64,000 nt of DNA, taken from the NCBI RefSeq assembly GCF_016862675.1, contig NZ_BONK01000009.1:62001-126000 (forward strand). The letters run 5' to 3'. Source of the DNA: Cellulomonas chitinilytica (lineage in GTDB: Bacteria > Actinomycetota > Actinomycetes > Actinomycetales > Cellulomonadaceae). The translations under genes and the position numbers were made by a program. Below are positions 43,987 through 52,712 of the stretch, piece after piece. Position 1 is the stretch's first letter. Each line of letters starts with the position of its first letter. Below the pieces are notes generated by a model that worked only from the letters and a program-made list of their open reading frames with translations, ran no database searches and was not told the origin of the DNA.

Positions 43987-44709
43987 ATGCACAGCCACGA
44001 CCACCTGGAGCAGGCCGACAGCAGCCTGCGACCCAAGGCGTCCCGCGTCGACGAGGAGCGGACGGCGCCGACCGTCGCCCGCGCACTCGCCGACCGGCGC
44101 CCCGACATGCTCGGGTCCGCGGGGATGACGTTCCTGCAACGGACCGCGGGCAACGCGTCCACCACCGGGCTCGTCGAGGAGGAGCGCTCGCCGGTGCTCG
44201 ACGTCCTGTCGTCGGGCGGCGGACGTCCGCTCGACGCGGACACGCGCACCGACATGGAGGCGCGGCTCGGCGCCGACTTCGGCGACGTCCGGGTGCACTC
44301 CGACTCGCGGGCGTCCGACTCCGCGAAGGCCGTCGGCGCGCACGCGTACACCGTCGGGTCGGACGTGGTGCTCGGCCGGGACGTGGACACGTCGTCGAGC
44401 GCCGGGAAGACGACGCTCGCGCACGAGCTCACCCACGTCGTCCAGCAGCGCAGCGGCCCCGTGGACGGCACGCCTGCGGGCGGCGGCATCCAGGTGTCCG
44501 ACCCCGGCGACCGCTTCGAGCGGGCGGCCCAGGCGAACGCCGAGCGCGTCATGGCCGGACCGGCACCCACCACGCAGCGGGCGTCCGCCGAGGGCACGAG
44601 CGCGCTCGCGACCCCGTCGGTGCAGCGCGACGAGCTCGACAGCGAGGCCCCGGGAGGCTCGTCCGTGCAGCGCGAGGGCGAGGAGCCCGAGGAGGAGCCC
44701 GAGGCCTGA
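43987..44709 (+). CDS. DUF4157 protein with HELTH zinc-metalloprotease-like motif
   Basis: A 240-aa protein typical of eCIS loci. The DUF4157 domain (about 75-155) carries RLGADFGDVRVHSDSRASD, then AYTVGSDVVLGRD and HELTH (His145-Glu-Leu-Thr-His149), a zincin-like motif. Before it is an FLQRTAGN motif (near residue 55), common in this family; after it a disordered, acidic tail with further QR motifs (TTQRAS, SVQRDEL, SVQREGEE). DUF4157 proteins are proposed cargo or assembly proteases of eCIS; catalysis is unproven. ATG at 43987. It has its own promoter region and a strong terminator. Confidence 0.82.
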   Translation: MHSHDHLEQADSSLRPKASRVDEERTAPTVARALADRRPDMLGSAGMTFLQRTAGNASTTGLVEEERSPVLDVLSSGGGRPLDADTRTDMEARLGADFGDVRVHSDSRASDSAKAVGAHAYTVGSDVVLGRDVDTSSSAGKTTLAHELTHVVQQRSGPVDGTPAGGGIQVSDPGDRFERAAQANAERVMAGPAPTTQRASAEGTSALATPSVQRDELDSEAPGGSSVQREGEEPEEEPEA

Positions 44710-44718
44710 CCCGCCTCG

Positions 44719-44757
44719 CGAAGGACCCGGCCGACCCCTGTGCGGCCGGGTCCTTCG
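44719..44757 (+). terminator. Terminator of the DUF4157 gene
   Basis: Perfect 15-bp inverted repeat CGAAGGACCCGGCCG (44719-44733) / CGGCCGGGTCCTTCG (44743-44757). It separates the DUF4157 gene from the structural operon. Confidence 0.8.
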
Positions 44758-44771
44758 TGCGTCCGGGCGCG

Positions 44772-44870
44772 GGTCCCGGCGCGGGTCCCGGCGCAGGTCC
44801 CGGCGCAGGTCCCGGCGCAGGTCCCGGCGCAGGTCCCGGCGCAGGTCCGGGCACCGGTCCGGGCACGGTC
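44772..44870. repeat. 12-bp tandem repeat array GGTCCCGGCGCR
   Basis: The unit GGTCCCGGCGC(G/A) is repeated about six to seven times in a row from 44772, then decays into GGTCCGGGCACC units to about 44870. It lies in the 301-bp gap (44710-45010) before the sheath gene. The gap otherwise holds the DUF4157 terminator, the 44903 motif and a strong ribosome binding site; no coding sequence is believable, although the repeat is a multiple of 3 and so stays open in several frames. Confidence 0.7.
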
Positions 44871-44902
44871 CGACGTGACCCCGGCGGGGGCACGATCCGA
44901 CG

Positions 44903-44917
44903 CCCGATCGGGCAACC
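44903..44917 (-). promoter_or_regulatory. 15-bp motif GGTTGCCCGATCGGG, copy 2 (inverted)
   Basis: Exact reverse complement of the motif at 43897-43911, located 94 bp before the sheath gene start, i.e. in the promoter region of the 14-kb structural operon. Confidence 0.5.
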
Positions 44918-45010
44918 ACCACGGCCCTCGCGGGCGTCCGGGGGGACGCCCCCCGCCCACGCGCACGGCAGCACTCTGAATCCACGACTCCCTGTGCCCA
45001 AGGAGGGGAC

Positions 45011-46567
45011 ATGCCGACCTATCTGTCGCCCGGCGTCTACGTCGAGGAGGTGGAGGCGGGTGCTCGACCGATCGAGGGGGTCGGCACGTCCGTCGCCGCG
45101 TTCGTCGGCATGGCCGCCAAGGGGCCGTTCAACCAGCCGACGCTGGTGTCGAACTGGACCCAGTTCTCCGAGACGTTCGGGGACTTCCTCCCCGACGCGT
45201 ACCTCGCCCACTCCGTCTACGGGTACTTCCTGAACGGCGGGAACAACGCGTACATCGTGCGCATCGGCTCCGACGCCGAGCCCGACGAGCCCGTCACGCG
45301 GGCGACGCCCAAGGCCCTGCCCGCCGGTGCGCAGGCCGTGATCGGCGCGTACCGCGTGCTGGCCCACGAGAGGGCTCCGAAGACGAAGCAGATCAGCATC
45401 GAGGTGGCCGACGCCGGCGGGGAGAACCCGCCCGACGACCAGTTCAAGCTGATCATCAAGCTCGACGGCAAGGACACCGAGACGTACGACAACGTCACGA
45501 CGAAGCGCGGCGACAACAACGTCGTCACGAAGCTCGCCGAGTCGAAGCTCGTCACGATCGAGGAGCTGGCCTCGGGCAGCGCGCTCGCGAAGCCCGACAA
45601 GGGCTCCGCCGAGCTCACGATCCCGCCGCCCGAGCCCGAGGTCCCCGAGACGTCCGACCTGGGCGCCGACGACTACATCGGCGACGCCGCCGACCGCACC
45701 GGCTTCAGCGGCCTCGAGGCCATCGACGAGGTCACGATCGTCTCGGTCCCGGACCTCGTCGCCGCGCTGGAGCAGGGCGCGATCGACCTCGAGACGTACC
45801 AGGCGGTGCAGCTCGCCGTCATCGCGCACTGCGAGCTCATGGGCAACCGGCTCGCGATCCTCGACCCGCCGCCGGGGCTCAACCCGCAGCAGATCAAGGA
45901 CTGGCGGGTCAACACGGCCGGCTACGACTCGAAGTACGCGACGCTCTACTGGCCGTACATCAAGGTGTTCGACCCGTCGACGGGCTCCAACCGGTTCGTC
46001 CCGCCGTCGGGCCACATGGCCGGCATCTGGGCGCGCAACGACGACGAGCGTGGCGTGCACAAGGCTCCCGCCAACGAGGTGGTCCGCGGGGCGATCACCC
46101 TGCAGACGCAGATCACCAAGGCCGAGCACGAGCTGCTCAACCCGGTCGGCATCAACGCGATCCGCACGTTCCCCGGCCGCGGGGTCCGCGTGTGGGGCGC
46201 CCGGACCCTGTCGTCCGACCCGGCCTGGCGGTACGTCAACGTGCGGCGACTCTTCAACTACCTGGAGGAGTCGATCCTCACGGGCACCCAGTGGGTCGTG
46301 TTCGAGCCGAACGACGACGCGCTGTGGGCCCGGATCCGCCGGACCATCTCCGCGTTCCTGGTCAACGAGTGGCGCAAGGGGGCGTTGTTCGGGCTCAGTC
46401 CCGACGAGGCGTTCTTCGTCCAGTGCGACCGGGAGACCAACCCCGCCGAGGCCATCGACGCCGGCCAGGTCACCTGTCGTATCGGGGTCGCGCCGGTGAA
46501 GCCCGCCGAGTTCGTGATCTTCCAGCTGTCGCAGTTCTCCGGCGGCACCAGCCTCGCGTCCGAGTGA
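45011..46567 (+). CDS. Contractile tail sheath protein
   Basis: A 518-aa tail sheath protein. Residues 4-39 (YLSPGVYVEEVEAGARPIEG, AAFVGMAAKGP) and the C-terminal region (about 380-515; WVVFEPNDDALWARIRRTI, FLVNEWRKGALFG, QVTCRIGVAPVKPAEFVIF) match the conserved sheath domains that interlock in the contractile tube; the middle (about 100-240) is a variable surface domain. It is the first structural gene and has a strong AAGGAGGGG ribosome binding site. Only one sheath gene is present, unlike the three in Afp/PVC, as is common in actinobacterial systems. Confidence 0.95.
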   Translation: MPTYLSPGVYVEEVEAGARPIEGVGTSVAAFVGMAAKGPFNQPTLVSNWTQFSETFGDFLPDAYLAHSVYGYFLNGGNNAYIVRIGSDAEPDEPVTRATPKALPAGAQAVIGAYRVLAHERAPKTKQISIEVADAGGENPPDDQFKLIIKLDGKDTETYDNVTTKRGDNNVVTKLAESKLVTIEELASGSALAKPDKGSAELTIPPPEPEVPETSDLGADDYIGDAADRTGFSGLEAIDEVTIVSVPDLVAALEQGAIDLETYQAVQLAVIAHCELMGNRLAILDPPPGLNPQQIKDWRVNTAGYDSKYATLYWPYIKVFDPSTGSNRFVPPSGHMAGIWARNDDERGVHKAPANEVVRGAITLQTQITKAEHELLNPVGINAIRTFPGRGVRVWGARTLSSDPAWRYVNVRRLFNYLEESILTGTQWVVFEPNDDALWARIRRTISAFLVNEWRKGALFGLSPDEAFFVQCDRETNPAEAIDAGQVTCRIGVAPVKPAEFVIFQLSQFSGGTSLASE

Positions 46568-46593
46568 CGCCCCCACCCGAAAGAAGGTGAGTC

Positions 46594-47043
46594 ATGGCAC
46601 TCGCAGATGCGTTGGACCTCGCCACCGCGTACGCGTTCAGCGTGAAGATCGACGGGATCCAGATCCCGCACGTCATGGAGGTCAGCGGCCTCAAGGCCGA
46701 GGTCGACAAGGTGACGTACCAGCAGCAGACGCAGGACGGGAAGTTCGTCACCCGGCAGATGATGGGCCGCCAGAAGGCCGGCGAGTTCAAGGTCAAGCGT
46801 GGCCTCACGGACTCCACGACCGTCACGGACTGGCTCAAGGCCGTGTTCGCCGGTGACATCAAGGGCGCCCGCAAGACCGCCGAGGTGGCGATCTACACGT
46901 CCGACAACCAGCTCCTCAAGCGGATGAACTTCCGCAACGTGTGGGTCAAGGACGTCGAGCTGGGCGGCACCCTCAAGGCCGGGTCCACCGAGCCGCTGTC
47001 CGAGTCGTTCACGGTCTGCTGGGACGAGATGGAGTTCGCCTGA
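46594..47043 (+). CDS. Inner tube protein (tail tube family)
   Basis: A 149-aa tube protein of the T4 gp19/Afp1/Hcp-like fold: AYAFSVKIDGIQIPHVMEVSGLK, a KRGLTDSTTVTDWLKAVFAGD region and a terminal beta strand with CWDEMEFA. Hexameric rings of this protein form the inner tube inside the sheath. 26 bp after the sheath stop with GAAAGAAGGTG in between; its stop overlaps the next ATG by 1 bp. Confidence 0.93.
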   Translation: MALADALDLATAYAFSVKIDGIQIPHVMEVSGLKAEVDKVTYQQQTQDGKFVTRQMMGRQKAGEFKVKRGLTDSTTVTDWLKAVFAGDIKGARKTAEVAIYTSDNQLLKRMNFRNVWVKDVELGGTLKAGSTEPLSESFTVCWDEMEFA

Positions 47044-47501
47044 TGCGACGGACCGTCCCGGTCGCGCTCGGGGAGCCCGAGGTCGACGACGACGTGCAGG
47101 TCACGTCGTCGTCGCCCTCGAGGCGCCCTCAGCTGCGCACCGAGTTCGACTTCCAGCTGCCCCGCGGGTACCTGGACGGCGACGGCGTGCTGCACCGGTC
47201 CGGGACGATGCGGCTCGCCACCGCACGAGACGAGCTGCTCCCGCTGTACGACGCGCGCGTGCAGGAGAACCCCGCGTTCACCACGGTGGTGCTCCTGAGC
47301 CGCGTCATCACGTCGCTCGGCACGCTGCCGGGCATCACGTCGAACGTCGTCGAGAACATGTTCGCGTCCGACGTCGCGTTCCTGCAGGACCTGTACCGGC
47401 GCATCAACGCCGAGGGTCACACCCGGGCGGCCGTGGTCTGCCCGTCCTGCGAGCACCGCTTCGAGGTCGACATCTCGGGTGGGCGCCTGGGGGAATCGTG
47501 A
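47043..47501 (+). CDS. gpG-like tail assembly/structural protein with a C-terminal Cys pair
   Basis: A 152-aa protein. The core (TEFDFQLPRGYLDGDGVLHRSGTMRLATARDELLPL) is conserved among actinobacterial eCIS loci in this position between tube and the small DUF6760-type gene, and resembles phage tail assembly chaperone-like proteins. The C-terminus carries a CPSCEHRFEV zinc-ribbon-like CxxC pair. Exact role unknown. ATG at 47043. Confidence 0.7.
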   Translation: MRRTVPVALGEPEVDDDVQVTSSSPSRRPQLRTEFDFQLPRGYLDGDGVLHRSGTMRLATARDELLPLYDARVQENPAFTTVVLLSRVITSLGTLPGITSNVVENMFASDVAFLQDLYRRINAEGHTRAAVVCPSCEHRFEVDISGGRLGES

Positions 47502-47656
47502 CGTACGCGCCCGAGCGGATCCACGAGGAGGTCGCGTACGTCGCCTACCACTTCCACTGGGCGCTGGACGACATCCTCGACCTCGAGCACCCCCAACGAC
47601 TGCAGTACGTGCGGGAGATCGCCGCGATCAACCGGCGCATGAGCGAGGAGCGCTGA
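47498..47656 (+). CDS. DUF6760-type small eCIS protein
   Basis: A 52-aa helical protein (MTYAPERIHEEVAYVAYHFH, WALDDILDLEHPQRLQYV, then IAAINRRMSEER), resembling the small proteins annotated DUF6760 that always follow the gpG-like gene in actinobacterial eCIS loci. GTG start overlaps the previous stop (GTGA) and the next gene starts 1 bp after its stop. Because of its size it is easily overlooked. Possibly a chaperone or a second product of the gpG-like type; no function is known. Confidence 0.8.
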   Translation: MTYAPERIHEEVAYVAYHFHWALDDILDLEHPQRLQYVREIAAINRRMSEER

Positions 47657-47657
47657 C

Positions 47658-50600
47658 GTGCGGTGGCCCTGGCAGCGGGGGGACGGCGGGAACGGCGGTG
47701 CTGACGAAGGCACCGGGAACCCGACGGCACGCCGCGCTGGTTCGCAGGGGTCGGGGGGTGGCGGTCAGGTCGTCGCCCCCGGTCCCGCTGCTCCCGCTGC
47801 GCCTTCCCCGCCGTCCGAGTCGCGCGCCGGGTGGGCGTTCCTCCCGCCGCTGCAGCGCACGATCCACCCCGTCGAGCTGACCAGCCGGCCCACCGCGTTC
47901 CTCGCCGACCTGCCCACCCGGCAGGGGGTGGCCTTCACGTCCGGGATGTCGCACGTCGTCGACTCCCGGGCGCCGTCCGGCGTCGTCGCCTCCGAGGACG
48001 ACGGCGGCGCGGCACCCGTGCAGCGGTCCGCCGACGTCGACCTGTCCGTGCTGGCGCCCGTCCCGCACACCGAGCCGCCCGCCCGCCGCGCCGCGGGCGG
48101 CACCGGGTCGCTCCAGCGGCTCGCCGAGGCGCCCGCCGGGGTCCGCCCCGTGCGGGCCGTCGCCGTGGAGCCCGATCCGTCGTGGGCACCGCCCGTCGGG
48201 GTGCAGCCCACCCTCCAGCCGGCCGCAGAACCGCACGTCGAGGTGCCGCCGGCCGCGAGCGCCGCGTCGGAGCCCGGTTCCCCGGGGGACGGTGGGGCCG
48301 TCGCGGGATCGGTGTCCTCGCACGGGTCAGCCGTGGGGGCGTCAGGGACAGATCCGTCAGCGTCGGGCTCGTCCGCTTCCGGTGCCTCCGGCGGCGGACC
48401 CGTGGTGGCTCGTGCTGCGCTCGACGGGGCGCCGGCAGACATCGACCTGACTCTCGCGCCAGGACCCACGGCGGTCCCGGGCGCCGCCGACACCGGCCCG
48501 GGCGCCGCGACGTCGAGCTCCGCAGGCCCGGGCCCGGCCCCGTCGGGCGCGGCCTCGTCGGGCGCAGCTTCGTCGGGCGCAGTCCCGTCAGGTGCGGCCC
48601 CGTCGGGCGCGTCCTCGTCGGGCGGCGCAGCCTCGTCGGGCGGGTCCTCGTCGGGTGCGGCCCCCGTCGTCGCACGCAGCACCGACTCGTCGGTCGGCAC
48701 GGACCTCCCGCTCGCCGCCGACCCTGCCGCCGGCCGGCGGTCCGGGGCGCCGGGCGACGGCCCCTCCTCGGCGTCGAGCGCGGTGGTGCCGGGTGGGGCG
48801 GCGTCGGGGACGACGCCGTCGTCGGTCCCCGCGGCCGGGCCGGTCGTCTCGCGCGCCGCCGTCGGGCGCCCCGCCGACGACCCCGCCGGTGCGGCCGCGC
48901 CGAGCCCCGCCACGTCGACCGCCTCCCCCGCCGCGGGCCCGGTCGTGTCGCGCTCCGCCGACGCGTCGGCGGCCGGCCCGGCGCACCCCGTGGCACCCCC
49001 GTCGGCACCCGGCGCGTCTACTCCCGACCTCGTCGTGCTCAGGTCCGTCGAGCCCGGTGCCGCTGCACCCGCGGCCGGTCCGGGCCCTGCCTCCGCAGTC
49101 CCGCTCCCCGGCACGGTCGAGCCGGGCCCGACGGGCTCAGGGGCTGCCGGGTCCGGTTCCCCCCTGCCCGGCTCGTCGACGTCCGGGCCGGCCGGCACCG
49201 GTGCGCTCCCGTCCGGCCCGGTCCCGGTGATCGATCCCGACCTGTCGCCGGTCGGTCCGTCCCCCACGGACCCGCTCCCGTCCGGCCCGCTCCTGTCGAG
49301 CCACCTCCCGTCAGGTCCGCTCCTGCCCGGAGCGGACGACGCAGCTCCGGGCGTCCCGGCCACCGGCGGCATCGTCTCCCGGGCGGTCGACGATGCCGCC
49401 GGCTCGTCGGACCTTCCCGTGGTGTCCCGCTCGATCGAGGCGCCGCCGGCCGCGACGGGCGTCCCCGGGCTGTCCGCCACGTCGTCGCCGTCGGCAGCAG
49501 GGCCCGCCGGGACCGGCGCGGTCGACCGGCCCGACCGACCGTCCGCCGGGCCGGAGGGATCGACGCCGATCCTCGGCCGAGGCGCAGGCGCGGGGGCCGC
49601 CGGGCTCCCCGGTGTGCAGAGGCTCGCCGACGGGTCGGCCGGTGGGCCTGCGCGGGCCGGTGACGTCCCGGCTGTGCAGAGGCTCGCCGACGAGCCGCTT
49701 CCCCTGGTCCCGCCTGCGGCCGGGTCGTCGGCCGGGTCGTCGGCCGGGTCGTCGGCCGATGCTGCCGCGGGCGGCGCGTCGGGCGTCTCGGCCGGGGCGA
49801 GCCTCGACGACGGGGCGGACGGGTGGTCGGGCGGCGCGTCGAGCGGCGGCAGCGCCTCGTCTGCCGCCTCGGGTGCGTCCGACGCGCCCGGGAGCTGGTC
49901 GGCTGACGGGTGGTCCGCGCCCGACGAGTGGCTGGGGTCGGCGACGCCGGACGGTGTCACGTCGGACGGCTCGGCGACCTACGTCCCCGTCGCCCCGACC
50001 GACCTGCCGGTGACGACGGGCGTCACGACCCCGACGGGCCCCACCGCGACGACGACGCCGTCACCCACCTTGAGCCTCAGCAGGTCCGCGACCTCCGCCG
50101 ACGCCCCAGTGAGCCAGGCACCGACCGGCCAGGCGAGCGGCCCGACCGGCGCCGACGCGGCGGTCACCGGCCCGGCCCGCCCGGCGACCGTGCAGCGTCG
50201 CATCGGGCTCGGCGCCCCGCTGACCAGCACGGACCTGCCGACCCGTCACCCGCCCACGTCGACATCGACCGGCACGCCCATCGGCACGTCCACCGGCACG
50301 TCCACCGGTACGACGCCCTCCGCCCCGGGCACGCCGGGCTCCCTGACCCTCCCGCCCGCACCTGCCGCCGGCACGTCGCCGACCACGCCCGTCGTCGCTC
50401 GCACGATCCAGGGCGGGTCGACGCCGGGATCCGCGACCGTCCCCGGAACGGGCACACCCCCGCGCGACCTCTCGGCGCCGGGCCCGGACCTGGGTGTCGT
50501 CCAGCGCGCCCCGGCCGTCGCCGCCCCAGCGGCTGCCGGTCCGGCGGCTGCCGGTCCGGCCGTGGGTGCCGGCGACGCGTGGTCGCACACCGCACCGGTC

Positions 50601-51359
50601 GCCGAGCTCCCGGTCGTCGCGACGGGCCCGAGCACGGACGCCACGTCGGCCGGGGACGTCACCCCCGGCCCGGGGACCCCGGCGGTCCAGCGCCGGCTGT
50701 CGGGGTCGGCCGCGCCTCGGACGGCGTCACCGGGCGGGCTGCTCGCCGACCACCGCGACCTGCTCACGGTCGCCCGCACCCCGCTGACGGGCGCGTCGGC
50801 GCGGGCCGTCCAGCTCATGCCGCTGCTCGCCGACGCACCGAGCGTCCCGCTCCTGCAGCGCGACTCCCCGCTCGGCGCCCACCGGCCGGGCCCGGCGCCG
50901 ACCGTCGTCGCCATGACGCACGTCGACCCCGTCGTCGCGCCCGTGACGGCACCGGCCCGACCGCTCGCACCGACGGCGCCGCCCGCCCCCGCGACGGCCG
51001 TCCTGGCCGCCCCCGGGGCCGGTCCACTCGCGGTGCAGCGCGCTGCGGACGCCGGGTCGATGACCGTCGTCCAGCCGCCGCCACCGCCCGCCGCACCCGC
51101 ACCTGCCCCGCCGAGCGAGCCGCCGGCCCCGGTGCAGCGCGTCGACGACGCACCACCGCCCCCGCCGGCCGCACCGGCGTCGGGCGGGGGCGGCGCGCCC
51201 GCAGCTCCCGGTGGGGCCGCGCACGGGGGGCCGTTCGCCGGCGCGTCCGCGGCCGACCTGGACGACCTCGCCCGCCGGCTCACGGTGCCGATGCTGCGCC
51301 GGATGCGCGGGCAGCTCCTCGTGGACCGCGAACGCCGCGGGATGAGGGCCGACGCATGA
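47658..51359 (+). CDS. 1,233-aa low-complexity Ala/Pro/Ser/Gly-rich eCIS protein with repeated QR/VVxR motifs
   Basis: A 1,233-aa protein, almost entirely disordered and low in aromatic residues. About 20 short motifs are spaced along it in two forms: phi-Q-R (PLQRTI, PVQRSA, SLQRLA, GVQRLA, AVQRLA, TVQRRI, AVQRRL, LLQRDS, AVQRAA, PVQRVD) and V-V-x-R (VVARAA, VVARST, VVSRAA, VVSRSA, VVLRSV, VVSRSI, VVARTI). The same QR motif occurs in the DUF4157 protein. The only folded-looking part is the C-terminal helix (LDDLARRLTVPMLRRMRGQLLVDRER region), which I associate with eCIS proteins of this position. GTG at 47658. It is the largest structural-operon gene, sits where a tape-measure gene could be, but has no coiled coil. 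Confidence 0.7.
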   Translation: MRWPWQRGDGGNGGADEGTGNPTARRAGSQGSGGGGQVVAPGPAAPAAPSPPSESRAGWAFLPPLQRTIHPVELTSRPTAFLADLPTRQGVAFTSGMSHVVDSRAPSGVVASEDDGGAAPVQRSADVDLSVLAPVPHTEPPARRAAGGTGSLQRLAEAPAGVRPVRAVAVEPDPSWAPPVGVQPTLQPAAEPHVEVPPAASAASEPGSPGDGGAVAGSVSSHGSAVGASGTDPSASGSSASGASGGGPVVARAALDGAPADIDLTLAPGPTAVPGAADTGPGAATSSSAGPGPAPSGAASSGAASSGAVPSGAAPSGASSSGGAASSGGSSSGAAPVVARSTDSSVGTDLPLAADPAAGRRSGAPGDGPSSASSAVVPGGAASGTTPSSVPAAGPVVSRAAVGRPADDPAGAAAPSPATSTASPAAGPVVSRSADASAAGPAHPVAPPSAPGASTPDLVVLRSVEPGAAAPAAGPGPASAVPLPGTVEPGPTGSGAAGSGSPLPGSSTSGPAGTGALPSGPVPVIDPDLSPVGPSPTDPLPSGPLLSSHLPSGPLLPGADDAAPGVPATGGIVSRAVDDAAGSSDLPVVSRSIEAPPAATGVPGLSATSSPSAAGPAGTGAVDRPDRPSAGPEGSTPILGRGAGAGAAGLPGVQRLADGSAGGPARAGDVPAVQRLADEPLPLVPPAAGSSAGSSAGSSADAAAGGASGVSAGASLDDGADGWSGGASSGGSASSAASGASDAPGSWSADGWSAPDEWLGSATPDGVTSDGSATYVPVAPTDLPVTTGVTTPTGPTATTTPSPTLSLSRSATSADAPVSQAPTGQASGPTGADAAVTGPARPATVQRRIGLGAPLTSTDLPTRHPPTSTSTGTPIGTSTGTSTGTTPSAPGTPGSLTLPPAPAAGTSPTTPVVARTIQGGSTPGSATVPGTGTPPRDLSAPGPDLGVVQRAPAVAAPAAAGPAAAGPAVGAGDAWSHTAPVAELPVVATGPSTDATSAGDVTPGPGTPAVQRRLSGSAAPRTASPGGLLADHRDLLTVARTPLTGASARAVQLMPLLADAPSVPLLQRDSPLGAHRPGPAPTVVAMTHVDPVVAPVTAPARPLAPTAPPAPATAVLAAPGAGPLAVQRAADAGSMTVVQPPPPPAAPAPAPPSEPPAPVQRVDDAPPPPPAAPASGGGGAPAAPGGAAHGGPFAGASAADLDDLARRLTVPMLRRMRGQLLVDRERRGMRADA

Positions 51360-51408
51360 CCCGCCGACGCACGACCCGCCGACGCACGACCGAGGGGAGG
51401 TGCTCGCG

Positions 51409-51855
51409 ATGATCGACGAGGAGGCGGCCGTCGCGATCGGCATCCGCTACGAGGTGAAGATCGACAAGACCGACCTGGGCGAGTTCACGTCGTGCGAGGG
51501 CCTGGGCGCGGAGGTCGTCATGGAGACGCGCGAGGAGGGCGGCAACAACACGCTCGTCTGGCAGCTCCCGACGCGGATCAAGTACCCGAACATCAAGCTG
51601 ACCCGGCCGCTGGGCAAGTCCACGGAGAAGGTCGCGGCGTGGATCTCGTCGATGGCGACGGGCTTCACGCGGCACACCGGGTCGATCGTCGCGAAGAACG
51701 CGCACGGCGACGTCATCGCGACGTGGTCGCTCGAAGGCATCGTGCCGGTGCGCTGGACGGGTCCGTCGATGCAGCCGGACAACTCGAAGATCGTCACGGA
51801 GACCGTCGAGATCGCGCACCACGGGTTCACGAAGGCGAAGGGGGGCCAGAATTGA
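51409..51855 (+). CDS. Tail tube-like protein (second tube paralogue, Afp5-like)
   Basis: A 148-aa protein with the same fold as the tube protein at 46594 (GIRYEVKIDKTDLGEFTSCEGLGAEVVME and a C-terminal VTETVEIAHHGF strand), probably forming the first ring on the baseplate, as the Afp5/Pvc5-type tube paralogues do. ATG at 51409 with GAGGGGAGG upstream. Its stop codon overlaps the TTG start of the next gene. A 15-bp duplication (CCGCCGACGCACGAC twice) lies just before it. Confidence 0.88.
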   Translation: MIDEEAAVAIGIRYEVKIDKTDLGEFTSCEGLGAEVVMETREEGGNNTLVWQLPTRIKYPNIKLTRPLGKSTEKVAAWISSMATGFTRHTGSIVAKNAHGDVIATWSLEGIVPVRWTGPSMQPDNSKIVTETVEIAHHGFTKAKGGQN

Positions 51856-52712
51856 GTCCGTCCCCGGTCGGGTTCAGCGCCGCCGGCGCGTCGAAGGGCG
51901 GCGGCAGCCTCGTGCACGCGTCGCTCAAGATGAACGAGCCGTCGACCGACGGCGCGCTCGACAAGGCCGGCCCGTCGCTCGGCGAGATCGCGTTCCAGTT
52001 CAACCCGAAGGAGCTGGCCCTCACCAAGACGGTCTCGTGGACCCGGCCGACGACGAAGGGCACCAACCGGGCCTCGCCGCCGCAGTTCCAGGGGCCGCAG
52101 CCGTCGAAGCTGACCATCGAGATGTTCTTCGACGCGTCGGACACGCACGACGACAGCGTGGTGAAGAACGTCGAGAAGCTGTTCGAGTGCTGCGTGCCGA
52201 CGCCGACGTCGCTCGCCGCGAAGAAGGCCTCACCGCCGTGGGTGCAGTTCCGCTGGGGCGGCCTGACGAGCTTCCTCGCGTACGTGTCGACGGTGTCCGC
52301 GAAGTACACGTTGTTCACGGCGGAGGGGCTGCCCATCCGGGCCACGTGCTCGGTGACGCTCGAGGAGCTCGCGGGCGCGCCGCCGAAGACGAACCCGACG
52401 TCGGGCGGGCAGGCACCGCACCGCGAGCACGTGCTGGTGTCCGGCGACACCCTGCCGGCCATCGCGTACCGCGAGTACGGCGACCCGGGCCTGTGGCGTG
52501 CCGTCGCGGCGGCGAACGGGATCGACGACCCGACCCGCCTGCGGCCCGGCGGGCGGCTCCTGCTCCCGGCGCAGAGCGACCTGCTGCACGACCCGGGGCG
52601 CCGTTCCGGCCCGGTCGAGCAGGCACCGCCGTCGACACCGAGCGGGCCCGTCGAGCAGCCGACCGCGGGCCTGCCCGCGCGCACCCTGGAGGTGGCCGAT
52701 GCCGTTCGGTGA
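51852..52712 (+). CDS. LysM-domain baseplate/tail hub protein (gp53/Afp7-like)
   Basis: A 286-aa protein. The N-terminal half (FQFNPKELALTKTVSWTRPT, TIEMFFDASDTHDDSVVKNVEKL) is the conserved tail/baseplate domain found between tube paralogue and VgrG in contractile systems. Residues about 192-238 are a LysM motif (EHVLVSGDTLPAIAYREYG, GRLLLP). A disordered Pro-rich tail follows. The TTG at 51852 overlaps the previous stop (TTGA), a rare start codon, with an upstream GGGGGG Shine-Dalgarno. The LysM module may bind peptidoglycan or the inner baseplate. Its 3' end overlaps the spike gene by 14 bp. Confidence 0.85.
   Translation: MSPSPVGFSAAGASKGGGSLVHASLKMNEPSTDGALDKAGPSLGEIAFQFNPKELALTKTVSWTRPTTKGTNRASPPQFQGPQPSKLTIEMFFDASDTHDDSVVKNVEKLFECCVPTPTSLAAKKASPPWVQFRWGGLTSFLAYVSTVSAKYTLFTAEGLPIRATCSVTLEELAGAPPKTNPTSGGQAPHREHVLVSGDTLPAIAYREYGDPGLWRAVAAANGIDDPTRLRPGGRLLLPAQSDLLHDPGRRSGPVEQAPPSTPSGPVEQPTAGLPARTLEVADAVR

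Noticed and set aside
44772..44870. CRISPR array
   Set aside because: The repeats are 12 bp, contiguous and without spacers; it is a minisatellite.
47658..51359. The 1,233-aa gene as a non-coding GC artefact
   Set aside because: It has one continuous frame in the middle of a tightly coupled operon, a recurring QR/VVxR motif and a well-formed C-terminal helix; antisense frames there are less regular.
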